Origin: Halobacillus sp. A1
GTDB taxonomy: Bacteria; Bacillota; Bacilli; Bacillales; Halobacillaceae
Direction of reading: 5' to 3'
DNA: 64,000 bases
Assembly: GCF_024189295.1 (NCBI RefSeq)
Contig: NZ_JAIZEN010000009.1
Location: 62,001 to 126,000, forward strand
The number at the start of each line of letters is the position of its first letter. Within the stretch, counting starts at the first letter, position 1. The notes under the pieces were generated by a model. It was given only the letters and a program-made list of their open reading frames with translations. It was not told the origin of the DNA and searched no databases. Both the position numbers and the translations under genes were made by a program. Positions 61,694 to 64,000 of the stretch are shown here, in pieces.

Positions 61694-61727
61694 AAGAAGG
61701 CTGACCTTAAGAGTCAGCCTTCTTTAT
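61694..61727. terminator. Bidirectional terminator
   Basis: 12-bp stem AAGAAGGCTGAC/GTCAGCCTTCTT with a 7-nt loop, between the Nfu_N gene and the converging lipoprotein gene. Confidence 0.85.
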
Positions 61728-62641
61728 TATTGTTCATCGAAATTATCTAAGGGGACAAAATTCTCTTGTGTACGCTGTCCTTCCTCATCTTTATTGTACA
61801 TCGTCATGATCAGTGCGCCTCTATTAGGCAAATCTTCTTTAGGAATAGTGACCTCTGTTTCAAAAGAGGACCACTCTGCGCCTGGATCTTCCACTTGCAC
61901 GGCTTCTTCCTCTATCAGCAAGTTGTGACCATCTTCCACCATATAGAAAAACTCACCGTCTTTAGCACTCACTTCACCTGATACCGTGTAGCTTCCGTTT
62001 TCTCCTTCTAAATTCAGGTCACGGAAAGCTTCTCCATTCTCACCTTGTGATGTCTCAAGTTCTTCATCAAGCTCTTCAGCCTCTTCTGAGCCGGATGACG
62101 TTTCTCCCCCTTCACCAATTGTAATCTGTTCAGAAATTTCAAATGGTTTTGACTCAAAAGGCTGGTCATTTATAGAAGTTACAAGAAACGTCATGGTTAC
62201 GTTATAATTACCTGGAGGCAAATCTTCGTTTACTGTTTCATTTGCCTCAAGTTTATCTCCAGGTTCAAGCTCATCCATAGTAAGCTGTTGGGTGAAGGCC
62301 TGACCCTCAGAATACTGATACACTTCTTCTCCATCTTGATTTTCTATGATTACATCGTATTTAAGACTGGAATTAAAACCTAGAATCACCGGTTCTTCTG
62401 CATCGTTCGTAATAGAAAATTCAGCTGTTATTCCATCTTCTTCCTCAACAACCTCAGCCTCAAAAGTGAGCTGTTCGATTAAAGCTACAACACTGCCGTC
62501 AGGCTCTTCCGAATCAGAATTGGAGGTTTCCTCTTCAGTTTCATTGTTATCCATTTCACTCTCACTAGCGTCATCGCTATTCGAGCATGCCACGAGAAAA
62601 ACTGTTAATACGCCTGCGATTATGGGGTACCATTTCTTCAG
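61727..62641 (-). CDS. Acidic lipoprotein with BsuPI-like and Gmad2-like domains, CTG start
   Basis: A 304-residue lipoprotein. The start appears to be CTG: after a TAA stop and one AAA codon the frame reads (CTG)KKWYPIIAGVLTVFLVAC, an ideal lipoprotein signal with LVAC lipobox, and AAGGGTG lies about 8 bases before. The next usable start, GTG at 62593, would lose the signal. After an Asp/Glu/Ser linker comes a BsuPI-like domain (EEEDGITAEFSITNDAEEPV, YNVTMTF), a second acidic linker, and a Gmad2-like domain (LNLEGENGSYTVSGEVSAKD, FFYMVEDG, LIMTMYNKD). Possible surface protease inhibitor or adhesion role; unproven. Confidence 0.75.
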   Translation of the reverse strand: MKKWYPIIAGVLTVFLVACSNSDDASESEMDNNETEEETSNSDSEEPDGSVVALIEQLTFEAEVVEEEDGITAEFSITNDAEEPVILGFNSSLKYDVIIENQDGEEVYQYSEGQAFTQQLTMDELEPGDKLEANETVNEDLPPGNYNVTMTFLVTSINDQPFESKPFEISEQITIGEGGETSSGSEEAEELDEELETSQGENGEAFRDLNLEGENGSYTVSGEVSAKDGEFFYMVEDGHNLLIEEEAVQVEDPGAEWSSFETEVTIPKEDLPNRGALIMTMYNKDEEGQRTQENFVPLDNFDEQ

Positions 62642-62661
62642 TTTTTACACACCCTTTTTAA

Positions 62662-63513
62662 TTATTTGTCATCTTTCCTGAAGAATCCAAAAATGCCTGT
62701 TGTTTGGACTATATTTGTGAAAGCTTGTGGATCTACTTCAGAAATTATACTTTGTAAGTCATATAACTCATATCTAGTTATAACCATCACCAGCATATTT
62801 TTATCTTGCTGAGTAAATGCACCTTTTGCCGGCAAGGTTGTAATTCCGCGCACCATTTGAGAATGGATCGCTTTTTCTAAATCTGCAGCCTTTGTTGTAA
62901 TGATCATAGCTGTCAGTTTTTCATGACGTGTGTGAATAGCATCAATAACACGGGTTGTTACGTACAGCGTCAATAATGTGTAGAGCGCATTTTCAGGGGA
63001 ATAAAGAAGTCCCGCTACAGCAATAATCAAACTATTTATGATTAAGAAATAAATTCCGATAGGACGATCTCTCATACGCGATAAAATCATCGCTACGATG
63101 TCTAGACCACCAGTAGAAGCACCCCATTTTAGTGTAATCCCTACACCAAAACCGCCGATAACACCGCCAAATACCGCATTTAGAATGATATCTTCTGATA
63201 ATTGGACGACAGGGATGACTTCAAGAAATAAAGTAGTAAAACCTACAGATATAATACTATAGATTGTAAATCCTTTCCCTACTTTAAACCAGCCTAGTAT
63301 AGCAACTGGTATGTTAAGTAATAGCAAAATCAAACCTGTACTTACGCCAGGTACGTTCAGAAAATCTTGAAAAATACTTGTAAGCAACTGAGCGACACCA
63401 GTAAAGCCGCTGGCGTAGACATTAGCTTCAATAAGAAATAAGTTCAGTGATAAAGCATTGAATACTGCACCTACTAGTACGATTAAGATTCGTTTAAGTT
63501 CAAAGGAAAACAT
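62662..63513 (-). CDS. YitT-family membrane protein
   Basis: A 283-residue YitT/DUF161 protein with five or six hydrophobic helices (FLIEANVYASGFTGVAQLL; FGVGITLKWGASTGGLDIVA) and a C-terminal soluble DUF2179 domain (EKLTAMIITTKAADLEKAIH; TYELYDLQSIISEVDPQAFTN). AGGAGG precedes the ATG. Transport role suspected for the family. Divergent from the degV gene. Confidence 0.9.
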   Translation of the reverse strand: MFSFELKRILIVLVGAVFNALSLNLFLIEANVYASGFTGVAQLLTSIFQDFLNVPGVSTGLILLLLNIPVAILGWFKVGKGFTIYSIISVGFTTLFLEVIPVVQLSEDIILNAVFGGVIGGFGVGITLKWGASTGGLDIVAMILSRMRDRPIGIYFLIINSLIIAVAGLLYSPENALYTLLTLYVTTRVIDAIHTRHEKLTAMIITTKAADLEKAIHSQMVRGITTLPAKGAFTQQDKNMLVMVITRYELYDLQSIISEVDPQAFTNIVQTTGIFGFFRKDDK

Positions 63514-63704
63514 GTCAACCTCCTATTCTGCATTAAGCGCTATCTATTTTTTATCACCGACACCGCCTAAAATCAAGTCCTATCTTCAGCGATTCCCAAG
63601 TTCAACGGCTTATAATCATCAAGAATGGTTAGATATCTCTTTACTAACTCCTTTCATAAGCCTACACTAAAAGGAACTAATATAATTGATTGGCAGGTGA
63701 AGAT

Positions 63705-64000
63705 ATGAACGTCAAAATTTTAACCGATTCTGCTAGTGACCTTTCATCCGAGACGTTACATAAATTCAATATTGACTGTTTACCACTCGGTGTGACGATC
63801 AATGGAAAAGAATACGAGGATGGAAAAACGATTACACCAAAACAAGTATATGAAATGATGAAAAATGGAGAAGCACCTAAAACATCTCAAGTTTCTCCTC
63901 AAGCCTTCCGAGATACTTTTCTAAGATATGTGAAAGAGGACCAGCCCTTCATTTATTTCGCATTTTCTTCTGAGCTCTCAGGGACTTATCAGACCGCTAA
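63705..64000 (+). CDS. DegV-family fatty-acid binding protein (partial)
   Basis: 98 residues visible; cut by the window end. MNVKILTDSASDLSSETLHK, LPLGVTINGKEYEDG, KTSQVSP and FAFSSELSGTYQT are the DegV (EDD) signature, with the Ser and Thr residues that bind the fatty-acid carboxylate. FakB-type proteins present fatty acids to FakA kinase; no kinase gene is visible here. GCAGGTGAAG precedes the ATG. Confidence 0.92.
   Translation, partial: MNVKILTDSASDLSSETLHKFNIDCLPLGVTINGKEYEDGKTITPKQVYEMMKNGEAPKTSQVSPQAFRDTFLRYVKEDQPFIYFAFSSELSGTYQTA

Overview
The window looks like the chromosome of a low-GC, spore-forming Bacillaceae, most likely a moderately halophilic one of the Halobacillus type. This rests on gene order and gene content, not on a database search. 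Long runs follow the Bacillus subtilis yja/yjb/yjc and yit neighbourhoods: fabH-fabF, yjbA, trpS with a T-box, oppABCDF, yjbC-spx, mecA, coiA, pepF, yjbH-yjbI, yjbK, relQ/yjbM-nadF-yjbO, prpE, fabI, cotO, a CotY/CotZ-type coat gene, yjcA, yjcG-yjcF, and yitU-yitV-yitW. Secreted proteins such as OppA and the 62 kb lipoprotein are very rich in Asp/Glu, as expected in halophiles.

Layout. 0-8.3 kb is a mixed region: two YjcZ-type spore micropeptides, an EAL protein, an M50-like membrane protease, a ribose-phosphate pyrophosphokinase paralogue with an altered PRPP loop, an SDR, and two overlapping Cys-rich Ig-repeat genes that look like one gene split by a frameshift. 8.87-17.88 kb is a 9.0 kb integrated element in the 3' end of tRNA-Val(GAC). 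It is bounded by a 46-bp perfect direct repeat. It carries a tyrosine integrase, a divergent repressor switch, an excisionase-like protein, a Prim-Pol plus ATPase replication module, a small-terminase-like HTH protein and many small unknown genes, but no capsid, tail, lysis or conjugation genes. It resembles a phage satellite (PICI-like) or another non-conjugative integrative replicon. 18-24 kb holds yjcG/yjcF, a YetF-like protein and a spore-coat cluster. 24-33 kb holds fabI, mgtE, an ftsW/rodA-type gene, prpE, an alarmone/NAD/pseudouridine operon and yjbK-yjbI-yjbH. 33.7-39.7 kb is the pepF-coiA-mecA-yjbE-spx-yjbC block. 40-51.6 kb holds a DUF4015 protein, the opp operon, trpS, yjbA and an LCP-family gene. 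51.8-54 kb holds fabHF. 55-64 kb holds uppP, a short molybdopterin cluster, the yit block, an Nfu_N protein, a BsuPI-type lipoprotein with an apparent CTG start, yitT and a truncated degV gene.

Functional connections. MecA, YjbH and Spx form the Clp-adaptor/oxidative-stress circuit of the family. fabI and fabHF both carry TTAGTACC-type sequences upstream that fit FapR control. trpS is under a T-box. The element's integrase has an apparent arm-binding N-terminus, and both ends of the element carry matching repeat arrays that look like arm-type sites. The element also appears to provide a replacement terminator for the tRNA it disrupted.
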